From the NCBI RefSeq assembly GCF_019443325.1, contig NZ_CP080383.1, forward strand, positions 2,356,001 to 2,420,000: a stretch of 64,000 bases of DNA, given 5' to 3'. Below are positions 1 to 8,809 of the stretch, piece by piece. The notes beneath the pieces were generated by a model. The model was not told the origin of the DNA, made no database searches, and was given only the letters and a program-made list of their open reading frames with translations. This DNA comes from Cryobacterium sp. PAMC25264. GTDB lineage: Bacteria; Actinomycetota; Actinomycetes; Actinomycetales; Microbacteriaceae. The translations under genes were made by a program, and so were the position numbers. The first letter of the stretch is position 1. The number at the start of each line of letters is the position of its first letter.

Positions 1-534
1 TTCGGCAGCCTGATGATCTCGCTGCTCAAGCACGCCGACCGGGTCACCAGCGCCTCGCTGGCCCAGCTGGTCAATGTGATCGCACCGATCATGACCGAGC
101 CCGGCGGGCCGGCCTGGCGGCAGACCACGTTCTTCCCGTTCGCGGCCACCTCGGCGTCGGCCGTCGGCCGGGCCGTCGACGTGCAACTGGAGAGTCACTC
201 CTACGAGACCGCGCGGTACGGCACGGTGCCCGTGGTCGACGCCGTCGCGGCCTGGAACGACGAGACCGACAGCGGAGCGGTGTACCTCGTGAACAGATCG
301 GAGAACGAGGTCACCGAGGTGACCATCGACCTCACCCACCTCGGCGACGCCGTGTCCGTCAGCGCTCAGACCCTGAGCGACCCGGACCTGAACGCAGCCA
401 ACACGCTCACCGACCCCGACCGGGTTCGCCCCACCGCCAACCGGACCGTCGTGCTCTCCGCCGGCATCGCCACGATCACCCTGCCCGCCGTGTCGTGGAC
501 CGAGATCCGGGTGAGCACGCTGCCGGGCGAGTAG
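1..534 (+). CDS. GH51 alpha-L-arabinofuranosidase, C-terminal part
   Basis: The frame is open from base 1, so the 5' part lies outside the window; 177 codons remain and end in TAG. The start of the fragment (HADRV...AQLVNVIAPIMTEPGG, then WRQTTFFPF) is the end of the catalytic barrel of GH51 arabinofuranosidases, and the rest (YLVNRSENE, SWTEIRV) is the C-terminal beta-sandwich. Such enzymes remove terminal arabinose from arabinoxylan or arabinan oligosaccharides, usually in the cytoplasm. The two catalytic Glu residues would be upstream and cannot be checked. It converges on the next gene and is followed by a long inverted repeat. Confidence 0.88.
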   Translation, partial: FGSLMISLLKHADRVTSASLAQLVNVIAPIMTEPGGPAWRQTTFFPFAATSASAVGRAVDVQLESHSYETARYGTVPVVDAVAAWNDETDSGAVYLVNRSENEVTEVTIDLTHLGDAVSVSAQTLSDPDLNAANTLTDPDRVRPTANRTVVLSAGIATITLPAVSWTEIRVSTLPGE

Positions 535-580
535 CGTTCACCAGCTGACCGGCGACCCACCTCGTGGGGGGAGATGAACT

Positions 581-629
581 GGGTACGGCCTTGCCGAACA
601 GCGACAGCTGCTCGTGCAAGGCCGTACCC
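581..629. terminator. Long inverted repeat between convergent genes
   Basis: GGGTACGGCCTTGC (581-594) is perfectly repeated in inverse as GCAAGGCCGTACCC (616-629), a 14-bp stem with a 21-nt loop. It lies between the ends of two convergent genes, which suits a bidirectional terminator. No T-tract follows on either strand, so the call rests on position and stem strength only. Confidence 0.55.
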
Positions 630-646
630 GTTACTGCGTCGCGCCC

Positions 647-1627
647 TCAGCCGTTCAGATCGAGCTCCACGCCGACGCCTCGAGCCCGTGCCTCGCGCAC
701 CAGCAGGTCGGCGATCGCGAGGTCTTGCGCGCCGATGCCCACCGAGTCGAAGAGGGTGATCTGCTCGGCACTCGTGCGGCCGGGGCGGAGGCCCGCGAGC
801 ACCTGGCCGACGGATCCGACCACATCCTGCAGGGTGAGTGCGCCCTCCGCCACGGCCAGCATGAGGTCGCCCGATTTGGTCTCGGCTGTGGCCATGTCGT
901 CGACCCACACCGAAGCCCTGGCCATCGTTGCCGAGTCGACCTCGCGTTCGTCGGGCCGGGGGCGGGCGCCGACGACGTTGAGGTGCTGGCCGGGCCGAAG
1001 CCAGTCTCCGCGGATGATCGGGGTGACGGAGGGGGTGAGGGTGCAGATCGCATCCGCCTGGGCGAAGACCGACGCACACTCCTCCACCACCTCGATGGCA
1101 CCGTCCCATTCGAGAGAGTCGGCGAGGGCCTGCGCGCGCACCGAGGTGCGCGACCAGATGACCAGCCGATTCCAGTCCCGCACTCCCCGCAATGCTTCCA
1201 CGTGCTCGCGGGCGAGCCCGCCGGCCCCCACCAGGCCAAGCACACGGCTGTCTTCGCGGGCCAGGGCGCGGGTGGCGACAGCGCTGGCCGCGGCGGTGCG
1301 CACCCGGGTGGGCACGCCGCCGTGCAGCAGGGCCACCGGGGCGCCATCTTCGCGGTCGAGCACCACGATCATCGAGCGCTGGGTCGGCAGGCCCCGGGCG
1401 GAATTGTCGGGCACGTCGGCGAGCAATTTGACCGCGGCGGTACCGGTGGTGTCCGACAGCGCCGCCATGAGAATGTAGCGGCCGGTGGTCGCCTCGGTGG
1501 CCATGGAAGTGGGCGGCGGCTGGGTGGCCGCGCCCCGGGCGATGTCGGCGAAGATCTGCGCCACGGCCCGTTCGGTGGCCGGCCGGTCGACCAGGGCTTC
1601 GAGCTGGGAGGCGGTGAGCACGATCAT
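647..1627 (-). CDS. Ornithine cyclodeaminase / mu-crystallin family protein
   Basis: 326 aa, the normal length for the family. Visible features are Lys67 (AAVKLL), the TRVRTAAASA segment around residues 107-116, the Rossmann loop LGLVGAGGLA around 130-139, and PDEREVD, where the family carries its catalytic Asp. Members are NAD(P)-dependent and act either as cyclodeaminases or as reductases of cyclic or linear imines (ketimine reductase, alanine dehydrogenase type); the exact reaction cannot be read here. Its start overlaps the stop of the upstream amidohydrolase by 4 bp, so it is the last gene of the transporter operon. This suggests a role in nitrogen compound catabolism. Confidence 0.85.
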   Translation of the reverse strand: MIVLTASQLEALVDRPATERAVAQIFADIARGAATQPPPTSMATEATTGRYILMAALSDTTGTAAVKLLADVPDNSARGLPTQRSMIVVLDREDGAPVALLHGGVPTRVRTAAASAVATRALAREDSRVLGLVGAGGLAREHVEALRGVRDWNRLVIWSRTSVRAQALADSLEWDGAIEVVEECASVFAQADAICTLTPSVTPIIRGDWLRPGQHLNVVGARPRPDEREVDSATMARASVWVDDMATAETKSGDLMLAVAEGALTLQDVVGSVGQVLAGLRPGRTSAEQITLFDSVGIGAQDLAIADLLVREARARGVGVELDLNG

Positions 1628-2838
1628 GCGGCGGCCGTCAGCTCGAGGCCGTCGGCCACAACCGCGCCGCGGAACAGCACGGTGCGGTCGGGCAGTCGGT
1701 CCATCACCGCACTGGTGACGGTCTCGCCGGTGATGAGCTGGAGGTCGGCGGGGTCGCCGACCGAGACTCCGGGCCGGTCGAGGTGCCCCCGCAGGGCCGG
1801 GGCGGTACCGAGCACCGAGCGTCCGCCGATGGTGGCCACCGCGACGCAGTGCTCGATGTCTTCGTACCGACGGAAGTTGTTCGTGAACGCCAGCTGCCAG
1901 GTGCGGTCGAGCATGTCGGCGTTGCCGTACGGCGACCAGTAGTCGCGCTGGCCGTCCTCGCCGAGTCCCAGCCGGATGCCGTGTTCGGCGAGCAGCAGGG
2001 TCGGCAGCGGCGTCGCGGGGGCGATGGTCGCCCAGGCGATGTCGAGTTCGGCGAACTGCTCGAGCAGGGGAACCAGCTGGTCCTGGGGAAGCTCGCCGAG
2101 GCCGTAGCCGTGTGAAATGGTGACCCGGCCGGTCATGCCGTGGGCGCGGGTGCGTTCCACGATCAGTTCGGCCGAGAACTTGGCCAGTTGGTCGGGCTCG
2201 TGCAGGTGGATGTCGATGGGAGCGTCGAAGCGTTCGGCCAGCGAGAAGACCAGGTCGAGATGCTGTGCGGGGTCACGGTCGAGCAGGCACGGGTCGATGC
2301 CCCCGACCACGTCAGCGCCCTGGCGCATGGCCTCTTCGAGCAGTTCGAAGGAGCCCTCCTCGCGCAGCAGACCGGCCTGCGGGAACGCGATCACCTCCAC
2401 CGTGGCCCGATTGTGGTGCGCCTCCTTGGCCGCGAGCACGCCCTGCAACCGTTCGAGGCCCGCATCCACGTCGACCTGGGCGTAGCTGCGCACGCTGGTG
2501 GTGCCGTGCGCGATCATGCGGGCCAGGGTCTCGGTGGTGCGCTCGGAGATCGAGGTCTCGGCGCCGCGCCAGTTGGCCCGGTCGTTGAGCATCATGCCCC
2601 AGACGCCCGGCGCACCCGTGTGTTCGCGGAATGGCAAGCCGATGCGGGTGGAGTCGAGGTGCACGTGCACGTCGGCGAAGGACGGGAGCAGGATGCGGCC
2701 CCGGCCCTCGATCAGCGTCTCTCCGGTCTGCGGAGCGGTGCCGGGTGGGAGGACCTCGGCGATGACTCCGTCGACCAGTCGGATGTCGGCCGCGGCGCCG
2801 CCCCAGGGGCGGGCGTCGGTGATCAGCGCGCGACTCAC
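1624..2838 (-). CDS. Amidohydrolase, cytosine deaminase-like
   Basis: 404 aa. The metal-binding HVHLD motif lies at residues 58-62, HLHEPDQ near 210, SHGYGLG near 240 and LGEDGQRDYWSPYGNADML near 290. The last motif matches the LGxDxxxDxWxPxG signature of the CodA-type cytosine deaminase and isocytosine/triazine deaminase branch. It is a cytoplasmic metal-dependent hydrolase of a ring or amide C-N bond, with unknown substrate. The gene overlaps its neighbours by 4 bp on both sides, downstream of a lipoprotein binding protein and upstream of an imine reductase-like gene. This argues that its substrate is imported by the adjacent ABC transporter. Confidence 0.85.
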   Translation of the reverse strand: MSRALITDARPWGGAAADIRLVDGVIAEVLPPGTAPQTGETLIEGRGRILLPSFADVHVHLDSTRIGLPFREHTGAPGVWGMMLNDRANWRGAETSISERTTETLARMIAHGTTSVRSYAQVDVDAGLERLQGVLAAKEAHHNRATVEVIAFPQAGLLREEGSFELLEEAMRQGADVVGGIDPCLLDRDPAQHLDLVFSLAERFDAPIDIHLHEPDQLAKFSAELIVERTRAHGMTGRVTISHGYGLGELPQDQLVPLLEQFAELDIAWATIAPATPLPTLLLAEHGIRLGLGEDGQRDYWSPYGNADMLDRTWQLAFTNNFRRYEDIEHCVAVATIGGRSVLGTAPALRGHLDRPGVSVGDPADLQLITGETVTSAVMDRLPDRTVLFRGAVVADGLELTAAA

Positions 2839-4379
2839 TTGAAGCTCGTCTGGGTGAAGTCGAACAGGCCGTCGGCGCGGGGCGTCCAGTTGAGGTCGGG
2901 GTCGGCGGCATAGTTGTTCATCGGCACGTAGAGCGGCACGTAGTAGCCCTGCTCGTTGCTGTAGCTGAGCAGTTCAGAGAACACGTCGAGACGGCTGGCG
3001 CCCTCCACGCCGCGCTGCTCGGCGGCCAGTTCAGCGGTGCGGGGGTCCTGCGCGTAGTTGTTGTTGCCGGCCGGCTCGTACAGGTCAGTGAGCGGCAGGT
3101 CGCCGTCCACGGTGGAGGGCGCCCAGGTGTTCAGGTAGATCCCCTGCATCTCCCGGCCGCGCACCTTGAGGGTGTGTGACTGCTGGTCGGCGCCGCGCAG
3201 GTCGATCGTGAAGCCAACATCCTCGAGCGAGGCCTGAATGGTCTGGGCCACATCGGCCGAGAGCGGGATACGACCGTCGGTCGCGTAGTCGAACGGAATC
3301 GGCTCCCCGGCGTACCCGGCCTCGGCGAGCAGTTCGCGGGCCCGGTCGGGGTCGTAGCCGGAGTCCGTCACCTCGTCACTGTAGCCCTCAACGGCGGGGG
3401 CGAGGGTCGTGCTGGCGGGCTCGGCGAGCCCGGAGAGCAGGCCGTCGGTGATGGCCTCCTTGTCGATGGCGAGACCAATGGCTTCGCGGATGCGCACATC
3501 CGTCAGCACACCGCTGGTGGAGTTGACGCCAAGGAAGACGACACCGTTGGAGAGTGCGGAGAACACCTGGGCGGAGTCCTGGCTCTCCACCGACTCCACC
3601 TGGGTCGGGCCGATGGGAGCCACGTCGAGGCTGCCGGAGAGCACGCCGTTGACCCGGGACTCGTCGGAAGAAACCGGCTGCAGAGAGATCGACTCGATGG
3701 CCGGTGCCTTTCCCCAGTAGTCGTCGTTGCGCACGAGGTCGTAGGAGACGCCGGTCTGGATCTTGTCGAAAACGTAGGGGCCCGAGCCGATCGGGGCCTG
3801 CGCGAAAGCGTCGGCTCCCATCTCCTGGTAGGTGTCGGCGGGCACGATCGAGATCAACGAGGTGTTGCGGGGAAAGGCCGAGAACGGCGAGTTGAGGGTG
3901 AAGCGCACCGTGAGGTCGTCGACGGCTTCGACCGAGGCGACCGAGCTGAGGTAGGCGAAGTTCTCACCGGTGGGGTCGGCGAGGATGGTTTGGTAGGAGA
4001 AGGCCACATCCTCGGCAGTGATGGCCTCACCGTTACTGGCGGTGACGCCCTCCTGCAGGGTGAAGTCCCACTGGGTGAGGTCGTCGTTGGGGGTCCACTC
4101 GGTGGCGAGTTTGGGGGCGAGCTCACCGTCGGCGGTGATCGTGACGAGCTGGTCGAAGGTGTGGAAGAACACCGACAGCACCACCAGGGCGCCGGACTTG
4201 ATCGGGTCCATCGAGGTGGGGTCGGTGGGGATGGCGGCGACGATGCGCGTCGGGGTGTCGCCCGAGCCGGCGTCGCCGCTGTCGTCGAACCCGCCGGCGC
4301 ACCCGGAGAGCATCAGGGTTCCGGTGGCGGCGAGCGCGCCGATGCTGAGCATCCGGCGGCGGAAGGTGGATGTGGGCAT
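2835..4379 (-). CDS. ABC transporter family 5 substrate-binding lipoprotein
   Basis: 514 aa when started at the ATG at 4379, preceded by GAGGAT at good spacing; an in-frame ATG 12 bp upstream has no Shine-Dalgarno sequence. The N-terminus has RRR, a hydrophobic stretch and lipobox LSGC with Cys27. The body shows family 5 signatures: TDPTSMDPIKSG, LAPKLATEWTP, GSGPYVFDKI and VRIREAIGLAIDKEAI. It binds a peptide-like or other small solute outside the membrane for the permease and ATPase genes upstream. It overlaps the amidohydrolase by 4 bp and lies 65 bp after the ATPase gene. Confidence 0.92.
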   Translation of the reverse strand: MPTSTFRRRMLSIGALAATGTLMLSGCAGGFDDSGDAGSGDTPTRIVAAIPTDPTSMDPIKSGALVVLSVFFHTFDQLVTITADGELAPKLATEWTPNDDLTQWDFTLQEGVTASNGEAITAEDVAFSYQTILADPTGENFAYLSSVASVEAVDDLTVRFTLNSPFSAFPRNTSLISIVPADTYQEMGADAFAQAPIGSGPYVFDKIQTGVSYDLVRNDDYWGKAPAIESISLQPVSSDESRVNGVLSGSLDVAPIGPTQVESVESQDSAQVFSALSNGVVFLGVNSTSGVLTDVRIREAIGLAIDKEAITDGLLSGLAEPASTTLAPAVEGYSDEVTDSGYDPDRARELLAEAGYAGEPIPFDYATDGRIPLSADVAQTIQASLEDVGFTIDLRGADQQSHTLKVRGREMQGIYLNTWAPSTVDGDLPLTDLYEPAGNNNYAQDPRTAELAAEQRGVEGASRLDVFSELLSYSNEQGYYVPLYVPMNNYAADPDLNWTPRADGLFDFTQTSFK

Positions 4380-4444
4380 GGGGATCCTCATTTCGGTGGG
4401 TGACACAAGGGATTCGAAGGGTGGGCTGTGGGCGGTTGTGGGGG

Positions 4445-6072
4445 TTACGCGGCGGCCGTGCGTGCGGTGCGGCGCGGCCCGTCGAGTCGCGGTACCGCGG
4501 CGAGCAGTTGGCGGGTGAACGGATGCTGCGGGTCGCTGAAGATCTGCGCCGTCGGCGCCTCCTCCACGACCCGGCCGTGCTGCATGACGATCACCCGGTC
4601 GGCGATGCTGCGCACAACCCCGAGGTCGTGCGAGATAAAGAGGTAGCCCAGGCCGTGCTCGCGCTGCAGGGTGTCGAGCAGGGTGAGCACCTGGGCCTGG
4701 ATGGAGACGTCGAGCGCGGAGACGGGTTCGTCGAGCACCAGCAGGCGGGGCCGCAGGGCGAGAGCGCGGGCAATACCCACCCGCTGCCGTTGACCGCCGG
4801 AGAGCTGACCGGGCAGCCGCTTGGCGTAGGACTCGTCGAGGCCGACGTCGGCGAGCAGCGCCGCGACCGCGACGCGGTTGTAGGCGCGGCGGATGCGCAA
4901 CGGTTCCGCCACGAGCTCGTGCACGGTCAGTCGCGGGTCGAGCGCCGAGTACGGGTCTTGGAAGACGATCTGGGCGAGCTCGCGCTGTGCAGCCGAACGG
5001 CCCGCGAGTTCGGAGCGCACGGGACGCCCCCGACCACGACAGTGCCCGCTGCGGCGGGCTGGATGCCGAGCACGGCTTTGGCGAGCGAGGACTTGCCGCA
5101 GCCGGATTCCCCGACCACCGCCACGGTCTCCCCGGCCATGATGCGTACCGAGACGCCGTCGACGGCGCGCACGGGGGTTTTGCGGCCGGACACCCTGTAG
5201 TCGACGACGATGTTCTCGGCGACCAGTGCAGCCGCTTCGCCCGTGCGCACCGCGGGGGTCGCCCGTTCCTTCTCGGCGGGCATCGCGGCCATGAGGCGTC
5301 GGGTGTAGTCCTCGGCCGGGGCCGCGAGGACCGCGCGGGTGACACCGGTCTCGACGACCCGGCCGTGGTGCATGACGGTGAGTCGGTCGTTGTTCTCGGC
5401 GACGAGGCCGAGATCGTGGGTGATCAGCACGAGGGCCGACCCGGTGCGGTCGCGCACCTCGGCGAGGAGGTCCATGACCTGCGCCTGCACGGTCACGTCC
5501 AGAGCGGTGGTGGGCTCGTCGGCGATCAGGAGCAGCGGGTCGTGCGCGATGGCCATGGCGATCATGGCGCGTTGACGCATGCCTCCCGACCACTGGTGGG
5601 GGCGGGTGGCGGCCCGGTCGGCGGCGTCGCGCACGCCCACCGAGGTGAGCAGGTCGATGGCGCGCTGGCGGGCCGCGCGGCGGCTGAGGCGCGGGGCGTG
5701 CACCCGCACGGCCGAGGCCACCTGGGCGCCGACGGCCCGCAGCGGGTCGAGGGAGGACATCGGGTCTTGGAAGACCATGGCGGCGGTGCGTCCGCGGAGG
5801 GCGCGGAGTTCGCGCTCGCCAGCCCAGACATCCGCCTCGACGTCGACGAGCACGCGGTCGTCGAGAACGATGCGGCCACCGGTGACGCGGGTGCCGACCG
5901 GCAGCAGGCCGAGGGCGGCGAGCACGGTGAGGCTCTTGCCCGACCCGGACTCCCCCACGACGCCGAGGGACTCCCCGCGGTCGACGTGCAGCGAGACGCC
6001 GTCGACGAGGGTGCGCGGGTTTTCCCCGTCGGTCTCGATACGCAGGTTGTCGATCCGCAGAACGGCGCTCAT
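4445..6072 (-). CDS. Dual-domain Opp/Dpp-type ABC ATPase (one frameshift)
   Basis: Two complete ATPase domains lie in two frames. Domain 1 (from 6072): Walker A GESGSGKS, signature WSGGMRQR, Walker [14 protein letters not shown]. Domain 2 starts in the same frame (Walker A GESGCGKS), then continues in another frame with [21 protein letters not shown] and [12 protein letters not shown] to the TAA at 4445. The switch falls on a five-C run on the + strand at 5027-5031; one more base restores [11 protein letters not shown] and a 542-aa DppD-DppF fusion protein. Either a sequence error or a recent inactivation. ATP hydrolysis would drive uptake through the adjacent permeases. Its start overlaps the permease stop by 4 bp. 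Confidence 0.88.
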
Positions 6073-6943
6073 CGCATTCCTCCCTTTCGCAGCAGGCCGC
6101 CGCGGGTTTCGGCCGTGAATTGCTGGCTCAGAAACTGCACGCCGCCGACGGCGAGCAGCATCATCAGGCCGGGCAGCAGGGCCAGCCAGGGGTCACCGGC
6201 GAGGTGACGTTGGCCGTCGAAGATCATCGAGCCCCAGCTGGGCACGGGCGGTTGCACGCCGAGGCCGAGGTATTCCAGTGATGACGTGATGAGCACGATC
6301 GTGGCGACGTCGGTCGCCGCGATGATGAGGGTGTGCGGCCACACGTTCGGCACGATGTGCCGGGTGAGCACCCACACGGAGTCGGCGCCCTGGGTGAGCG
6401 GGGAGACCACGAAGTCTTGTCGGCGGAGGGCCGCGGCGATGTTGCGGGTGACCCGGGCGTAGCCGACCCACCAGGTGCAGCCGAGCACCAGGATGGTCAG
6501 GCCGGCGCTGGGTCGCAGCACCGCGCAGATGGCGATGAGCAGCAGCACGACCGGCATCGCCAGAGTCACGTTGCTCACCAGGGTGATGAGCGCCTCGAGG
6601 CGGCCACCGTAGTACCGGCGAGGATGCCGACCAGGCTACCCAGCACGGCATTCATGATCACGATCAGCACGGTCATGCCCAGGGTCACGGCCGAGGCGAG
6701 CGCGAGGCGGCTGAGCAGGTCACGGCCGAGCGCGTCGGTGCCGAGCGGATGCGCCGGGTCGGCAAAGGGCGGCAGCAGGGCCGCGCGCAGGTCCTGGCCC
6801 ATCGGGTCGAAGCCGGGCAGCAGCGGCACGATGGCGGTCAGCAGCAGCACCGTGCCGAGCATCAGCGCGCCGACGATGGCGCCGGGGCGTGGCCGCCACC
6901 GTCGCACCACGGGGGCGGTGGCCAGGGTGAGTGAGGTGGTCAT
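6069..6943 (-). CDS. DppC-like permease (one frameshift)
   Basis: Two pieces meet near 6614: an N-terminal piece from 6943 ([28 protein letters not shown]) and a C-terminal piece ending at 6069 ([13 protein letters not shown] EAA loop, [17 protein letters not shown]). One missing base, e.g. a T in GGTTAC before TACGG, restores [19 protein letters not shown], the usual continuous DppC sequence, and a 291-aa protein of normal length. The segment from PLGTD to GRD is the DppC hallmark. With the partner DppB it forms the membrane channel of the importer. Overlaps of 4 bp on both sides show it is in the middle of the operon. Confidence 0.87.
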
Positions 6944-7914
6944 GCGGCCGCCGTCCGGGTGTCGATGCGGCGCACGAGCACGTCGACCGCGGTGTTGACG
7001 ATCACGAAGGCAAGGGCCACGAAGACCAGGCCCGCCTGCACGATCGGGAAGTCACGCTGGCTCACCGCGTCCGTGAGCAACTTGCCGAGTCCGGGCCAGG
7101 CGAAGACGACCTCGACGACCACGGTGCCGCCGAGCAGACCGCCGAGGTTGAGGCCGGCCATGCCGAGCACCGGCACGATCGCGTTGGGCAGCATCCGGGT
7201 GAACAACACTGTGGAGCGGCGTTGGCCCTGGGCGATGGCGGTGCGCACGTAGTCCTGCCCGGCTTGCTCGCTGAGCGCGGCATCCAGCAGGCGCAGGTAC
7301 ATCACGAACTGGCCGGTGGCCAGGGTGATCACTGGGAGCACCAGGCTGGCGTAGCTGGTGCGACCCAGCGACGGGAGGGCGCCGAGCAGAACCGAGAACA
7401 CCAGCACCAGCAGAAGGGCGAAGAAGAAGTCGGGCACCGATTGGCGGAGCGCTCCGGCCCAACCGACGATCGCCCGCAATACCCGGCTTCCGGTGAGCTG
7501 GATGGTCAGGGCCAGGGCGACCGCGAGGGCGAGGCCGATCAGGAAGGCCCAGAACGCGAGTTCGATGGTGGCGGGCACGCGCTGGAGAACGAGACCGAGG
7601 GCGGATTCGCGCAGGCGGTAGGAATCACCGAAGTCGCCGGTGACGAGGCCGACGAGAGTGTCGAGGTACTGCACGAGGAGGGGGCGGTCGAAGCCGAGCG
7701 AGGAATTGAGCGCCGCGACATCGGCCTGGGTCGCGTTGTCGGGCAGGAGCAGTGCACCGGGTTCGCCGGTGGCACGGCCGAGCACGAAGGCGATGGTCAC
7801 CACGGCGAGCACTGTGGCGACGGCGAGGGCCAATCGGCGGGCGATGAATAGGAGCACGTCACCGACGCTAGGTGACGCTCTGCCCGGTATGGGCTGGTGT
7901 AACACGCTCGTCAC
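6940..7914 (-). CDS. DppB-like permease
   Basis: 324 aa with six hydrophobic segments. It has the DppB features FIARRLALAVATVLAV at the N-terminus, LGFDRPLLVQYLDTL, GDFGDSYR, and the cytoplasmic EAA loop DYVRTAIAQGQRRSTVLFTR followed by MLPNAIVPVLGMAGL. The start at 7914 is a weak choice: no clear Shine-Dalgarno sequence is visible, and starts about 16 codons later are possible because the family usually begins close to FIARR. It is the first gene of the operon, divergent from the GntR regulator, and ends with a 4-bp overlap into the DppC-like gene. Confidence 0.9.
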   Translation of the reverse strand: MTSVLHQPIPGRASPSVGDVLLFIARRLALAVATVLAVVTIAFVLGRATGEPGALLLPDNATQADVAALNSSLGFDRPLLVQYLDTLVGLVTGDFGDSYRLRESALGLVLQRVPATIELAFWAFLIGLALAVALALTIQLTGSRVLRAIVGWAGALRQSVPDFFFALLLVLVFSVLLGALPSLGRTSYASLVLPVITLATGQFVMYLRLLDAALSEQAGQDYVRTAIAQGQRRSTVLFTRMLPNAIVPVLGMAGLNLGGLLGGTVVVEVVFAWPGLGKLLTDAVSQRDFPIVQAGLVFVALAFVIVNTAVDVLVRRIDTRTAAA

Positions 7915-7941
7915 ATACTTCTTACGTCAGCGTCACTTTCG

Positions 7942-8005
7942 CATACCAAATCACCCTTAATTCAGTTTGAGTTGCCTCAAACACCATGTTTGGTATTCCA
8001 AATAC
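7942..8005. promoter_or_regulatory. Divergent operator region for FCD/GntR regulator
   Basis: Between the divergent dppB-like and gntR genes lie a palindrome TTTGGTATTCCAAA (7989-8002), a related half site CATACCAAAT (7942-7951), and a perfect inverted repeat GTTTGAG-TTGC-CTCAAAC (7965-7982). FCD-type GntR proteins commonly bind TGGTATACCA-like sites, and the second FCD regulator of this window has exactly such sites upstream. Probably autoregulation plus control of the transporter operon. Confidence 0.6.
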
Positions 8006-8034
8006 GACGTTGCGGACGTGCCAGAATGGTGACC

Positions 8035-8745
8035 ATGAGCCTCGAACAGACCCCAGCGCGCATCGCCAACGTGCTGCGTGAGCAGATCATCACGGGCGAG
8101 CTGACGATGGGGTCCAAGCTCAACGAGCGCGAGATCGCCGAGCGCCTCCAGGTGTCGCGCATTCCCGTGCGTGAGGCCCTGCCGATCCTCGAATCCGAGG
8201 GGTTCATCAGCACCCAACCGCGGCGCGGAGCTGTCGTGCACGCGCTCACGCTCACTGACGCCGTGGAGCTGTTCGATCTGCGCCGTCAACTCGAACCGAT
8301 GGCGTCGGCCTTCGCCGCACGACGGGCCGCCGAGGGCGCCGATGTCGGACCGATGCTGGCCGCCCTCCGCACCGCCCGTGGCGCCATCACCCCGGTCACG
8401 GCGCTGGACGCTCTCGACGAGGGCGCTCCACCCTCAACCCGCAATTCCGACCTGCACGAGGAGATCATCACCCTCGCCGATCACGCCCTGCTGCAGCGCG
8501 TGACCAAACTCATGAGCGGGCGCGTTCGCTGGCTCTTCCGGCTCACCCCTCAGCGCGACACCACGGCCATGTGGGTCGAACACCGGGAGATCGTCGACGC
8601 CATCGTCGCCGGGCAGGCCGACGTCGCCGAACTCCTCACGGCGGCCCACGTCGAGCGCGGACGCTTCGAGTCGATGCCGCTGCTGGCCGAGCTGCTGCCC
8701 TCCGCGGCGCCCGCGGCACTCCGGAGACGGCGGAAGGCGAGCTAG
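8035..8745 (+). CDS. GntR-family regulator, FCD type
   Basis: 236 aa from ATG 8035 (an in-frame ATG 9 bp upstream is equally possible; neither has a Shine-Dalgarno sequence, so the message may be leaderless). The N-terminal winged helix is clear: IITGELTMGSKLNEREIAERLQVSR followed by VREALPILESEGFI around residues 20-55. The C-terminal helical FCD domain has the LFDLRRQLEPMA start and metal-type His residues (SDLHEEI, EHREIVDAI). It would sense a small carboxylate-like ligand and repress the divergent transporter/amidohydrolase operon and itself. Downstream comes a flavoenzyme that may belong to the same regulon. Confidence 0.9.
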   Translation: MSLEQTPARIANVLREQIITGELTMGSKLNEREIAERLQVSRIPVREALPILESEGFISTQPRRGAVVHALTLTDAVELFDLRRQLEPMASAFAARRAAEGADVGPMLAALRTARGAITPVTALDALDEGAPPSTRNSDLHEEIITLADHALLQRVTKLMSGRVRWLFRLTPQRDTTAMWVEHREIVDAIVAGQADVAELLTAAHVERGRFESMPLLAELLPSAAPAALRRRRKAS

Positions 8746-8809
8746 CCAGGCCAGACACGAACCGTCATCTCCGAGCGCGCAGCGGGGCCGCTCACCTAGT
8801 GTCCTTCCC

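Noticed and set aside
4380..5345. An 836-residue open reading that continues upstream of the family 5 binding protein
   Set aside because: The part upstream of 4379 is an out-of-frame reading of the ATPase gene; the lipoprotein signal and GAGGAT ribosome site put the start at 4379.
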